Source: Antedon mediterranea | Lineage: Eukaryota > Echinodermata > Crinoidea > Comatulida > Antedonidae | Reading direction: 5' to 3' | DNA: 64,000 nucleotides | Assembly: GCF_964355755.1 (NCBI RefSeq) | Contig: NC_092678.1 | Span: forward strand, 7,970,922 to 8,034,921 | Part shown: positions 1-12,159 of the stretch, piece by piece | How the letters are laid out: every line of letters starts with the position of its first letter | Numbering within the stretch: position 1 is the first letter of the stretch | The notes under the pieces: generated by a model | Database searches by the model: none | Told to the model about the DNA's origin: nothing | The model's input: only the letters and a program-made list of their open reading frames with translations | Made by a program: the position numbers and the translations under genes

Positions 1-129
1 CTCCTCCCCTAGACAGTTGAAATATAGTAACTTTTCCTAGTACAATTCCAAGCATATAGGCTACTTCATTACGCCAATATTTTCGCTCTTCCACCTCCCC
101 CTACAAACACACCCCAGATACACTGGGTG

Positions 130-1080
130 ATGTGTTGAAGACGGTTCCAGTACAAATTATGTTATTATCACTCCCAACCAATAATCCCTCAGTGGCAGTT
201 TTTAAATGTAGTTTAAAACATTCCAAATACAGTTTCGGTCATGGTGATAGGCCTACATCCCCACCCCAAACTCCCAGCCGCTTCCCAGGAATAATTAAAT
301 ACTTTAACATTTTTCAAACACAATTCTGGTCTAAGCAAAACCCCCACTATCCCCTGAACCACAACTCCCAACCCCACTCTCCCACAATGGACGTTTTTTC
401 CTTGGAGGCATCGTTATGTAGTTGAACACAGTAACGGTAAACAGCGTGTGTATGTTCACACAGGAATGAATGTCTGTAATGAGAAAATCCAAGAGACCGA
501 TACATAGCTGGATATGGTTAAAGTACTTTGCTAAATGTGTAATTGAATAGGTGTCATATTGGTTAATGAATAAAATATGTATATCTATATACGCCTTGCT
601 GAGGATAATTAAAATACTGTAAAACTGTTGTAGTATAATTTTACAATTCGATAGCCTACAACCCCGAGCCCTAGCAAAAAATGACATCACAAACCACCAC
701 ACCACCCCCCGCCCCCACCCCTCCCACAAAAACCCCAGGAGTCGGGGGAATTTTTTTAAATGTAGTTTAAAACCTTCCGGGTACAATTGCCATCCGGGTA
801 CAATTGCCATCATTTTGATACCCCATACGTATGGTTACGTGCAGAAACAGAAATTTGTATAACGAACAAACATCGAAAGTGGGGGTTTTGACCACATTTT
901 GGTCCCTAACATGGATCCTAGGTGGCGGATGATGTTGAATTATAGCTTAGAACATTCCCGGTACAATTGCGGTCATTTTGATACCCCATATGTAAGATTA
1001 CGTGCAGTAACAAAAATTTGTATAACGAACAAACAAACAAACAAACAGACAGACAGACAAACTCTCTCACTTATAATATA
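130..1080. repeat. Diverged dispersed/tandem repeat block
   Basis: Three related stretches (around 200-260, 750-850 and 930-1020) share a sentence-like core: a run resembling TTTAAATGTAGTTTAAAAC, then a GGTACAATTGC-type block, a CATTTTGATACCCCATA block and a TTGTATAACGAACAAAC block. The last copy runs into an (AAAC)n(AGAC)n microsatellite at about 1026-1060. No coding sequence is convincing here; the 97- and 160-residue open frames have no recognisable domain. The block abuts Helitron-like sequence on the right and may be part of the same element. Confidence 0.55.
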
Positions 1081-1914
1081 GATATACACATTAGATGTAC
1101 AAAATGGTATGACGTCATCATTTGGCCACATGAATTTTTAAAATAGGGTTTTTTCCACTTTTGTCATAGACCACTATATTCAACAAAGTGCAACTCGCTT
1201 ATCTGTGATCGATTTTCTTTTAATTTGTAATATATTCTACCTCAACCAATTATGTTACTTATGAGTTACCAAGATTTTCATTTGGATGACGTTATCACGT
1301 CTTAAAATTTAAATAACGGTGGTTACGTAATTTCACCTACAAGATAAATTTGAATACATTACAGCTCTTCTGAATTAAAGTTGACCTTGATGTTTATAAC
1401 TTATTATGAGAGCTGGTGAAATGTAGATATTAATTCATATAAAAATTAAGCCTACCGGATGTTGTGACGTTATCATATGGTCAGTTGAAGTTAAAAAGTA
1501 GTATTTTCATCGCTTTCGTAAAAGTTATACAATTTTTATATAGCGCGCACCGCCGTTCTACGTGCCAAATTTTCTTCCAATTGTTATATTTTATTACTCA
1601 ATTCAATATCTTTCGATATTGTTATCTTCAAGTTTATTTTGACAACGTCATCATACCAAAAAATAAGAACATGATTTGGGTCCCGTAATTTCACCTATGC
1701 TACACTGTATATAGATATACACAGTACAGTATTGTACATATTGTATATGGCATATAATAGGCACAACTCAGCACTATAAGCGTATAATAGGATGGCATAC
1801 ATCCAAATTTTCCGATTGTATGTTAACATACGTGCATGTTTAAAAAATATGAATGTCAATAAAATGATAAAAATGATCACCTATAATTCGTCAAAGTGAC
1901 GAATTAAATTCTAG
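1080..1914 (+). mobile_element. Helitron-like element, 3' portion
   Basis: The right end has the structure of a Helitron 3' terminus: a perfect 9-bp stem hairpin (AATTCGTCA, loop AAG, TGACGAATT; 1885-1905), a short AT spacer and the terminal CTAG at 1911-1914 followed by T. The upstream body (repeated GTGACGTCATCATATGG-like words, a TATATAGATATACACAGT run, an AATAGGCACAACTCAGCACT-like stretch) matches the better-defined element at 42766-44133. The left boundary could not be placed. No Rep/helicase reading frame is visible, so this would be non-autonomous. Confidence 0.55.
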
Positions 1915-2620
1915 TTTAGTTTTGTTATTGGTATTGACAAACTTTTCTTAATCGTTAATTCTCAACAGAGTTTATTCAATAACGAACGAAGGCTTTTGAA
2001 TTATTATAATTATTCCATTGTTTACCTTAACATATCATAATTCATAATTATTATCCTAACAGTATCTTCATTGCAGTACTTTGATTAATATGAATTAACA
2101 AACGCTTTCTTGGTAGCTGTATAAATTATTTACAGTTGCTTTTAGCGATATGATTTACACATCCGTTGCTGTAATAGCAATCAATGCAAGCCAATCTGAA
2201 CTTTAAATTTCCAACAAAGTCTAGTAGTTTATTTGATCAAAATAAAACAACGTAAATTTGAAAATTAAATTCTCCAGACAGTAATTAAAGACACGAGGCC
2301 TACGTTTCTTTGACCTAATTTAAGGACCTTACACAACTACATTTTATGTAAAAATAAATATTATATGGACCTATTGTGATATTTTTTCGTCTTTAAACAG
2401 TTAAAAATGTAAAAAATAAGTCGATTCTAATAATTTTAGCGGCCCATTAGAAATCCCACCAATACATATCGCGCACGGATTGATATTTTCATATTTTTAT
2501 GTAATGCACCCACTTCGACCGATCCAATGAATGAATAACCAAATAAAAGAACCGTAACTTTTAAGCGAAAATATTAGGTCTTCTCCGATTTATTTTAACA
2601 GATTCTGCCAAAAAAGGAAA
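1915..2620. repeat. ~0.7-kb repeat, copy 1 (second copy near 62.33 kb)
   Basis: The stretch beginning TTTAGTTTTGTTATTGG is repeated in the same orientation at about 62328-62960 with many small differences. Shared landmarks include TTATTCAATAACGAACGAAGG, a TTTACACATC(C/T)GTTGCTGT block and AGCGGCCC(A/G)TTA. A shorter relative lies at 60553-60600. Neither copy has an open frame, so it is a dispersed repeat or an old segmental duplication rather than a gene. Confidence 0.6.
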
Positions 2621-3030
2621 TTTTAATTTTAATTTAGCAACGAGATGTCAGGCTAGGCCTATAGCTAGCATTCGATGGTCATACCAGCTAGGCCTACAAA
2701 ACTAAGCCTAACTAAGCTAGGCCTATAAATATCTAAGAAAGAACTTTCGAAGCGAGCTACTTAGGTAGTGTTGTTTTTCTTTCTTTTTATCATGTTTTAT
2801 GTTTTATGTTTTATTGTTTTGTTTTATGTTTTATTCAATTTTCAGGCACAACAATACATGACAATACAGCGGTGCAGCACCCTGAGGATTGCCATGAGTG
2901 CAAAGCACTATCGAGATGGCTCTCCATATACTGCACTAGAACATATAAGACAAACATATACACAAGATGCTCTACATAAACAAAGACTTAATATTAAGTC
3001 TTTGGGAGTGGAGTTGTAAATTGTCATGAG

Positions 3031-3118
3031 AAAAAAACCCTGACATATGACAGGACTTGTACCCAGGACCCTTAGATTGGTAGCCAAGCATCATAACCAC
3101 CAAGCCACAGCTCCACTC
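3031..3118 (-). mobile_element. tRNA-derived SINE head
   Basis: On the minus strand this reads as a tRNA-like RNA polymerase III unit: an A-box-like TGGCTTGGTGG near the 5' side and a B-box-like GGGTACAAGTCC (complement of 3053-3064), followed by a T-run that could end transcription. It is too diverged to be a functional tRNA gene by eye; a SINE promoter head or a tRNA relic is more likely. Confidence 0.5.
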
Positions 3119-4180
3119 CTAATCATAATTAGAACACACATTTAAGACAAGAAATGACCTGGTTTAATGTTTTTAAAAATTAAAGTTATATATTATTTTT
3201 ACAAAAACTAAAGAATTGCAGGTCTAGTGTCTTTAATAGAAACATCAACAAAATACTGGAAATACAAAACTAGAACCACAAACAGTTGTATAGATATGGT
3301 ATACAGATATATTGTTTGATTTTTAACATTTTGTTATTAAAACCAGTTTTTGTTTCTTCTTTATACTGTGTGACCTCTTAAGTGACCTCTTTAATCAAGG
3401 ACTGCACTCCAAGAGGGCACAGTAGCCTACTCACACTGGCTGTGATGTAGGCTAGGCTACTAGTACACCGGGGTAGGCCTAACCCCCTACTCGTCTCGAA
3501 AGATGTACTAAGTTCTTTAAAGTGCACACGAGCATTTTGTGTACATTGGACTACAATTTACAGTCCCTCTAATAGTTAGTAAATGTAATGAACGTTTAAA
3601 ATATCTTCTGCTATCAATTTGATATGTATAAGTCAATACAAAGCCTGCATTAAACTATATAGAGAAGAGAACACTATTCAGTAAGAGAGGGGTTTTTTTT
3701 AGGGGGGGGGGGCAGAGGTCACACGACACCATGACATCATCTCTAAATGAAGGGGTCACATACATTATATAAACTATACTAAATGTCTTTGTTGATTTAG
3801 TAGCACTGATCTCAATGGAGCGTATTACAAATGAAACATATTAAAATTATTATAGGCTAAAATATTATGTATTTTGTATAAATGATATTAGAATATATTA
3901 TAAGATGACTAAAACTAATGTTATCAATATGTTTTTTGTAAATTTATATTCAACACCATTATGAAACATGTTAATATTATTAATAATCATTGATCACACT
4001 GTTATAAAGTATATTAAATGTTCATACAGTACAACCTGTATTAATATGACAACTCCAGGTCCAAACAAACGTTTATCCTTAATACGGCCGTCATGTTAGC
4101 AGACATATCGCTTCTAGTTCATTTTAATGGGAAATTATCTCCTAAATAGGGGATGTTACAAAGATTATTTTAAGCGGTTA

Positions 4181-4340
4181 ATGTTACCCTTTATGAGATA
4201 GGAGTTCAGTATGTTACCCTTTATGAGATAGGAGTTCAGTATGTTATCCCTTATGAGATAGGAGTTCAGTATGTTACCCATTATGAGATAGGAGTTCAGT
4301 ATGTTACCCCTTATGATATAGGAGTTCAGTATGTTACCAG
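4181..4340. repeat. 30-bp tandem repeat, about 5.3 copies
   Basis: Units start at 4181, 4211, 4241, 4271 and 4301 with a partial unit at 4331. Each reads ATGTTACCC followed by TTATGAGATAGGAGTTCAGT with one or two differences. Noncoding minisatellite. Confidence 0.9.
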
Positions 4341-4402
4341 TATGTTATACTTTATTGGATAGAGTGTTATACCAAAGCCAGTATAGTGAATTAATTATAC
4401 TA

Positions 4403-4436
4403 GATGGTACGCTCGCTTCGCTCGCGTACCATCTAG
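4403..4436. repeat. Short perfect hairpin with CGCTCG core
   Basis: CTAGATGGTACGC is followed by a CTCGCTTCGCTC-type core and its reverse complement GCGTACCATCTAG. The 13-bp arms are perfect. A second hairpin (arms AAATGAGTCCAAAT / ATTTGGACTCATTT) lies at about 4624-4656. Such hairpins are typical of ends of non-autonomous transposons, but no matching other end was found. Confidence 0.5.
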
Positions 4437-5342
4437 GTCGTGCCCACAGATGGTTCTCGAATACACAGTAATTTCAGCGTAGCAAAACTGGCGATTTCAA
4501 ATGTACGTACCGCAGGACTATAATACTTTGTCGTTTACAGAAACGAATAAATAGACACGATGATTTATGTAGTCAACTATAATTAGCACCCTGGGAATTA
4601 CTTCCGAAGGAGAAACTTATCAAAATGAGTCCAAATCAAAAATTTGGACTCATTTAAAGAACCCCAATTTGTGTTTTGTATGTAACATTAGGGTTGAGGG
4701 ATGGCAAAGCGGATAGGTACAAAGAGGAACACATTTTAAATATATTCTTTATCCACTCAGTAACGAAATATTTTTTTCATGTTTTATAGGCCTATAAATA
4801 CTATACCTGTAAATACAGTAAAACATTTGCGATTTAATAAATAATACTTTGTTAAAACTGTCACTGTCATAATCGATTGAAATATTAAAGTACGTCACGA
4901 TACACCACTACGACGTTTATATTTTTGGTAATTATTAATTAATACAAACGTTGAGAAGGAACTGTCAGTATAAAGTTTATTTGTATATAATAACGTGTTT
5001 ATATATCTAACAGTAGAGCCTATTCACAATCTCAGTAATAAAGTTTATTTGTATATATTTTTATATTAAATCTAACAGTACGAACATTCACAGTAAGAAA
5101 TGTTTGCCCGAATGTTCGATTCAAATGAGGACCAACAATAGTTAATAGGTATTTACAGTATTGTCAAAGTATTGCAAGTTTATTCTCAAAGGGCCCATAT
5201 ATTTACCTACCGCATGTGTTAAACCAAGGGCTCATAAATTTACCTACTTGTGTTAAACCAAACTCTGGCAGACTGAGAGATTGGGATGTTCCATTTATCG
5301 CAAATCAATACATTTGTATTATACAGATATTGACTGCTTAGA

Positions 5343-5487
5343 GGTTAAATATAAGATTTGACATCCCCGAGGGAATGATATTAAGTTCGAGGGAATATAT
5401 ATTTCCCGAAGCGCCAGCTGAGGGAAATATATATTCCCCGAGAACTTAATATCATTCCAGAGGGGATGTCAAATCTTATATTTAACC
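5343..5487. mobile_element. Foldback element, 65-bp near-perfect inverted repeat
   Basis: The left arm 5343-5407 (starting GGTTAAATATAAGATTTGAC) is repeated as its reverse complement at 5422-5487 with few mismatches, leaving a loop of about 14 bases. Weaker complementarity extends outward (ACAGATATTG on the left, CAATATCTGT on the right). It has no coding capacity; a foldback/MITE is the most likely explanation. Confidence 0.75.
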
Positions 5488-5962
5488 GATATAAAAGGCA
5501 ATATCTGTTATATTATATAGCCAAGAACAAGTCTGCTGGGTTGGGTGAAGCTAGGCTAGGCCTCCTATAGTATTTGTATTGTATTTAAACAAGCCTGCCT
5601 AGACACCTTACCTTGCGAAGAATAATATACAGATAATTACTAATTAATGATTCCATGGCAATAAAATATTCACTTAGGCCTAGCCTAGGTCGTTTAAATT
5701 AACAGAAGAATTTCCATCAATAAGCCTATTAAAAATAATAATATTATAATCAGGTAGGCCGAATAAACAATTCGTCTTCTTTTCTCGATCTTCGAGGAGC
5801 CGAATCACCGGATGTTCAGCGCGTACTAGTTACTAGGTTACTACTGTGAGTATTGACCAATCACAAACGGTGTTTCATCACATTTAGGGTGGACTTATAA
5901 CAAATGAGGGCGCTATGTATGCATAGTTTAAATAGTTTAGATGATTAATTTCTTCAAGCAAT

Positions 5963-6035
5963 TTCCGTGGCGCAGCGGTTGAAGCGTTGTCTTGCGATGG
6001 AGTGACAATTCCACCCGAGTTCAAGATCGAGTAGA
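5963..6035 (+). mobile_element. tRNA-derived SINE head
   Basis: CCGTGGCGCAGCGGTTGAAG gives an A-box-like segment (TGGCGCAGCGG at 5968-5978) and GAGTTCAAGATC at 6016-6027 a B-box-like segment, at ordinary tRNA spacing. It continues into a short tandem duplication (GCGAAAATTACACAGTCAAT-like words at about 6077 and 6148). A tRNA gene is unlikely because the acceptor stem does not pair by eye; a SINE is the simpler reading. Confidence 0.5.
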
Positions 6036-6699
6036 TGACTTTTGTTTATTTATCGGCAACGCGAGTGTTGGCACACGAAAATTACACAGTCAATATCATC
6101 GTACTCGAGAATCTATATGTTTAATGACAGGGGACACGATAATTACGCGAAAATTACACAGTCAATATCATCGTTCTCGAGGATATATACGATTTACGAT
6201 CCTCGCAGCGGTAGTCATGTGATGCAGTTTCAACCAATCACGTTAGCGTATTTACATAGGCTATGTAATATAAACGTATATTAAATCTATCAAAATAGTA
6301 TTTTTTAAAGAAAATCGGCCTGTCTTCAACATTATGATGCTGTACTCTAGCTGTTCAACCGGTTTTCAGCCATTAAAAACAATTATCGTAGGAGGAGATA
6401 GGAAAATGCGAAGCCTCCTCGCATTTTTGTGGCGGGTATTTTTCAAGATGGACATCCATTAGATAGTGTATACCACGATCGGAAAACACCCCTATTTGGG
6501 GCAAATCGTTGAACCTAAATTCGTTTTAATCGTCAATAACTAATTATCTAACTTAATTTAATTAGTAAACAGGGTTATAGTGTAGGCCACTATGTAATTT
6601 CGTGTCATTGTTTTGTTAAAAGCAAAATTCCAGCTGATTTAGTGTCTTTAGGATGTAAAGTAATGAAAAAAATATGTTGCCATTTTTTAAAAAAAGCTT

Positions 6700-7070
6700 A
6701 AGGGTGTCAAATCCAAGATGGCCGCCAATACGTAAAATATCCAATAAATGTACCATATTGGACAAAGTAACACCCATTATGAATAATATTCAAAATGGCC
6801 GCCATTTTTTAAAAATGGATTAAATTTCTTATTAAAACATGTGCAAGTTATGACGTGGATTGAAATCACATAAAATGATAGGCCTATGACAACAACATTG
6901 GTGATTAACACAAAATGGTGGCCATTTTGAATTTTAAAATGGCCGCCATTTTTTAAAAATGGGTTAAATTTCTTATTAAAACTTGTATAAGTTAAATAAA
7001 ATTAGATTGAAATACACAAAATGATATGCTTATGACAACAACATGGTGATTAACACAAAATGTTGACCAT
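6700..7070. repeat. ATGGCCGCCAT-rich repeat with ~150-bp tandem duplication
   Basis: AAAATGGCCGCCATTTTTTA begins two similar units at about 6794 and 6940. Each continues with a TTAAATTTCTTATTAAAAC block and ends with a GGTGATTAACACAAAATG block. Related sequence in inverted orientation occurs at about 9830-10185. The core resembles the AAGATGGCGGC word bound by YY1, but here it recurs as part of a dispersed repeat. Confidence 0.6.
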
Positions 7071-7079
7071 CAGGAGGTC

Positions 7080-9800
7080 TACAGTACTGACAGTACACTT
7101 CTTCATATTAAAACATCTTATAAACTTCTTCAGTTAAATGACAACTAACTCTGCCAAAGTCCTTCAATGAAATATTTCTAATCTTGAATGTGATACAGTA
7201 AGTTGACCTTCCTTCGTTCTCTACTACTGTATCCATCAAACTTCCACAGACTGATCTGCGTTCCCAACAACCTTGTTCAGAAACAAATTGGCAAAATAAC
7301 TGAAATACCTCATTTCACCGGCAAATAATCTCTATAGGAGTCCTCTTTTACTTTGATAAGTTTGTGACCTGTATTCACCGTCATATATATTTTTTGCCAA
7401 TATTCGTCTTTTTCTTAGGATACCATATAGACAGTTTGCCTTCTACAAGCTTTTACCAATGCCTCAAACATTTTCTGTCCAATTTCATTATGCCATGGCC
7501 AACAAACACCTTTGTGCGAATTGCAGCATTCTTCATTAATCGGGATATCATCTCTCTTTAAATGTTAACTAGATTTGCCAGCTCTGATGAAATCATTAAT
7601 TTGTGTTATTTCAATTATACCACGCTCAATGACCCTGATCAATTGATGTAAATCCAGCAAGTCCCACACATACATGTCCTCTCACATACATATAGGGATA
7701 TAGTTTAACCACATCATTTAGATTTCGTCGACTCTCTGTATTCAAGTTAATATCTTTATGATCAGCCTCTTTCAACCAAAATGATACTTAACTTAGAATC
7801 TCTTTCTCTGTCTGCATTTGTAGAAGCAAGTTGTAGAGAGAAAGCAGAATTAGTGTGCTTCTGTCCTTTAGAGATGTTTTCCATTTAAGATATTTGTGGC
7901 ATAGGTAATACAAGTTCAGTTTCAACCAAAGCACTTGCCTCAACACTATTTTCACAATGATACATGTCCAAAAGCCATATAGTTCACCGGGTCGACATAA
8001 TAATTGCTTTTTGATGTCATCTCTGTCCACCTCCACTCATCTCGGGCAAGAGTCATCACCAGGCATTCTTGTCTTTCCCTAGTACATGAGTTTTTATACC
8101 ACAACCATGTGCACTCATCAAACGAGTGTATAATGCTGGTCTGTCTTTAGGGGGTAGGCCTACATATCTAATGAAATTGGTTGAGATTGTAGAAGATGAG
8201 AAGTAGGAGTTCATTCATTTACAAGGTTATTTATAGGCAGAGCTGTATCTGTATTTCTTTCAAGCTTCTACCAAAAGTTGACAGGTTGAAAACTTACCAA
8301 CCATACTGGTGACTATGGCCCTGAAGGTTCAGACATTGAATTACATAGCAATAACGCATTTATTATTTAACATATTTATACAGGATTTCACAATAAGGTA
8401 TAAATGCACTTGTTTTATATTGTGGTCCTGTCTCCTGTCAAGTTTCAGTTTCATGAAAAGAAATGAGATCTGTAATTATATATTATATATAAATTATGGT
8501 TAATTCTGACATAGGCGAGCACAATGGAAAAACTTTGGAACAAATTTCTGCCTTGGATACCTACCTGAACTATCTTAGGTGTACCGCAAAATGTAAAAGA
8601 GTTTTCACTATTACGATATTGTTCCATATTTCTATCTTAGAAATATATTATAAAGAGTTTTAAAACAAAATTTCTGATTCATTGGTAGATTTTCAACTCA
8701 ATTTCAATTGTACGCGGTCAAAGTAATTTCCGGATTCACGATGAGTTCACAGGTTCACCTTGCAACAACTACCTGGTTTCAGTTAAGTTGGTCGTTAGTG
8801 GCTATAGTAATTTTAGTTTTTTTTTTATTTTCGGATCGGACCGCGCGTGTGAAGGTACAGTAGTTAAAAAATAAAATGCCGATACCCGAGTTTTATTGAG
8901 TAAGCTGGCAGGAATAACTGTAGGCTATCTGTGTCCCATTAGGGCCCATATTGCAAGCCGTCTAAAACATCTTCCTTCTTGGGCCGAAACGGCCTATACT
9001 GTCGCGGAAGTTAGTTTCAAAAGATGTTTAAATTAAATAATGTATTATGATGGTATTTATTTGAATAAACGCCTCCCCAATAAAATATCACTTTGAATAA
9101 TAATCGCCTACACCCGCCCCCCCTCCTACTCAACTATCTAATAAACGCCCATCCACATTTATACACACAATATTGTATATACTATTTATAATAGAATTCA
9201 TTACACTGTTAACTATAATTTACCAAGCATTTATTATAATTTTTTACCACTTTTCATATCTATTAGAAGATTTTATTTGATTATAAATGTTACGATATTA
9301 TTAAAACTAAAAAATCCCTCGAATAAGCATCTCCCTCAAATGAACTCTACCTCCCCACCTCCGCCCTATAAAACAATAAACACTATACTTTAAAATGTTA
9401 TTAATCATCTAAGACACTGTGGAACAGAGTAGGTTTAGTTTTTCGAATGTCAAGCATTTTCAATAATGGTAACCGACAGAAAACGTATAAGGAGAACGTC
9501 CTTCTAAATCCTTTTTACCCGAGTCATTTTCATTCCGAGAACCTTCGTTTACACTTCCTAGAGAGGAGTGAGCGAACTAGAGGTCTAACCCTCTAGTTAG
9601 ACGTAATTGTTGTTGAATATTTGATATAAATTGTTAAGTTGTTCCATACTTTTGCAACTCCAACTTTGAACGATTATTTAATTTAATAGTCATAGTGGGG
9701 TATTATCTGTTATATAGAGGACATTGACAACTTTAGACAGCCTTATATTTACAATTTACAATCCTGTGAGAAGTGACAATTTTAGAACATTGTGTACAAA
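7080..9800. other. No gene recognised
   Basis: AT-rich sequence with short open frames only. On the minus strand 8036-7788 and about 7690-7590 are open but give no recognisable family and have no convincing start or splice signals; they could be decayed transposon coding sequence. AATAAACGCC-type words near 9060-9160 and a short palindrome (AACTAGAGG / CCCTCTAGTT, about 9575-9600) are the only patterns noticed. Confidence 0.4.
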
Positions 9801-9829
9801 CAACAATTTATGCACACATATTTAACAAA

Positions 9830-10190
9830 AATTATTTAAAGAATTTAATTTTTAGTGGCGGCCATTTTGAAATCCAAGATGGCCGACAGATTATCGCTTT
9901 ACATAGTTAGGATTGTATAATGGGTACAGTAATACCATCAAAACGGACTTGTTCCACATTCATAATTTGTATTATAGGTGATATTCTGATTTTTAATAGG
10001 GTTATTTGAATGTTGGCGGCCATCTTGAATTTGGTCATTTAAATGTCTTTTGAAAAAATGGCAACATATTTTTTTTCATTCCTTATATTATCAAGATATG
10101 AAATAAAGTCAAAGTTTGCTTTTAACAAAAAATATACACGACATTCATATAAACGACATACCAGCCTACACTATTACATCAGGTGGTTAA
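9830..10190. repeat. Inverted relative of the 6.6-7.0 kb repeat
   Basis: AATGGCAACATATTTTTTTTC and the following GCTTTTAACAAAA and ACACGACATTCATAT-like blocks correspond, in reverse complement, to the stretch at about 6570-6690. GGCGGCCATTTTG and CCAAGATGGCCG occur just upstream. Dispersed repeat, noncoding. Confidence 0.5.
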
Positions 10191-11252
10191 AATCAATACC
10201 GAAAGTACGAACCAACTTTATATACCATCGAGTACAAATTCTAAAAGTAAGGCGCGATTTACCGAATTTTGCCCTTACGTAAATTTATATATAGAAACCA
10301 ACCACAATACCCAAACCAGTGGTAATAATTAAACTACAGTAAATACATTGATGATGATGTGATGTTTTCTATTCTATCTGATTCCATTAATATGAATTTT
10401 TCACCGTGACGTTATCAAAACTAATAAATCTCGTACATCATGCATGCCGAAAAAATGAAACACTATAATTTTTCAAAACCCGAAGATGAGTAAGAGGTCC
10501 GTATGAAGAGTGGGCATATGTGTGTCTACTTACCGGCTTGGGTGGCTGAGACTGGATTCCCTCCTTTAAGAATGTCAAAGGTAAATAAAACAGGTTTACA
10601 TGTAAGTGGAACTCATGCAGAATTTGACAAAAAATAACTAACATATGTTTATACGTAGTGGTAACAGATGTAAGGTATACTAAATTACAAGAAGAACATA
10701 AAGAAAAATAATAATATTGAAACATGCAGTTGTAAAGAGTTTATAGTACTGTACATTATAAAAATATAATTTGTTAGTGCTAAGTTTAATGTCATGATTT
10801 ACTTTGTGTTTCTATTTTTGTGCCTGTGTGAGAATTTGAATTTAAATAAAAATAAATAAACTAAATGGTGGAAGTTGTACATAAAAGTTTCTAGTGTGTT
10901 GCTACAAATTAAGAAATAATATATAATCATTTTTTTGTTTAGCAATCATGTATTTGACTACTGTATAGTTGCATCCAATAATTTTTTCAGCTTCCTGTGG
11001 TGGGGCCTTGTGGGATATACTAAGTTTATCCATAGTGTTTTTATAAAATTACGGCGATACGGGTTATCCAAAAATGATAACATTAGTATTTGTAATTAGC
11101 CAAATATGGTAATAATGTTGATAATTAAATCCCACTCAGAATTTCACTGAACAAAATACTTTTACAGAATTTCTGATTTTTTGTAATGTAAAAATTATAA
11201 TATTATTATCAACACGTTGATTTCAAATGCAACATACTTATTGACACAAAAT

Positions 11253-11580
11253 GGTAAAAGTTCGTAAAAGTCAGTTACTTATTCGCCGTAGAGGGCGTAG
11301 ATACAAAAAGTTCGCGGAACTGGGGTGGCAAATGGTAAAGTAGGTCAAGGGTTATCGATTCATACCAAAACATTGTGAAAAAAATTAAGTAGGTCAAGTG
11401 TTATAACGTTCGTAAAGCCAGTTACGTATTCGCCGTTGAGAGCGTAGATGCAAAAAAGTTCGCGGAACTGGGGTGGCAAATGGTAAAGTAGGTCAAGGGT
11501 GATCGATACATACCAAAATATTTTGAAAAAATTAAGTATGTCAAGTGTTACAAGCCAGTTACTTATTCGTCGTAGAGAAA
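11253..11580. repeat. ~148-bp tandem repeat, about 2.2 copies
   Basis: TTCGTAAA(A)G begins units at 11261 and 11409. Both contain GTTCGCGGAACTGGGGTGGC and AAAGTAGGTCAAGGGT; a third, truncated unit starts at about 11551. Copies differ at several positions, so the duplication is not very recent. Confidence 0.85.
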
Positions 11581-12159
11581 TCTGTTTTTTTAAATATTTG
11601 TGAATGTCCCTTTAATAGAATTTGAATAAGAAACTAGGAACTATAGTAACCAACTTCACAGACATGCAATGATGACGTACGCGTCGTGACGTTTGCTCCC
11701 AAACCCTTCCAATCATACATTGTGCAACGATGACGTTCCTCGCGAAATCAAGCTATTTTCAATAAACCTTATGAAAAAACTATCAACTTAGCATTTATGC
11801 TTAAATAACTATCAAGAAAGAACGAAGTGTAGTCAACTATCAATACATCATAGCGATCTTATCTTACACATACTTTTACATAAATGCATCGGATGATCTA
11901 ATTCCTCACGTAAACTTGATTAAATACGATCAATGAAGACATGAACATGTTGGCCCTGTTTACGCGCGCACAACAAGGAGGCGCGCGTGCACAACTGCTG
12001 CACGTTATGCCAAGTCATATCAACATCTTATTTTACGAATAGCTCGGACATTAATTTAAACTATTAACTATATCAATCAAATCAGTAGTATAACCAGAAC
12101 ATTACTACTTACAATTATAAACATAACAAATACTATACACAGATTAAATTTTTATATAA

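Noticed and set aside
331-813. 160-codon minus-strand frame
   Set aside because: Lies across diverged repeats and low-complexity C-runs, with no recognisable family.
1021-1062. Possible CRISPR-like short repeats
   Set aside because: Simple AAAC/AGAC microsatellite without spacers; the genome is eukaryotic.
5963-6035. A functional tRNA gene
   Set aside because: A and B boxes are present, but a paired acceptor stem and clear anticodon arm are not; treated as a SINE.
7788-8036. 82-codon minus frame beginning MEVDRDDIKKQLLCRPGELY
   Set aside because: Looks protein-like at its start, but no family was recognised and it is closed by stops on both sides; perhaps a transposon relic.
10534-10563. 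Possible 30-bp micro-exon on the minus strand (EGIQSQPPKP) with a good GTAAGT donor
   Set aside because: Acceptor is modest and no neighbouring exon of matching phase was found, so a gene cannot be supported.
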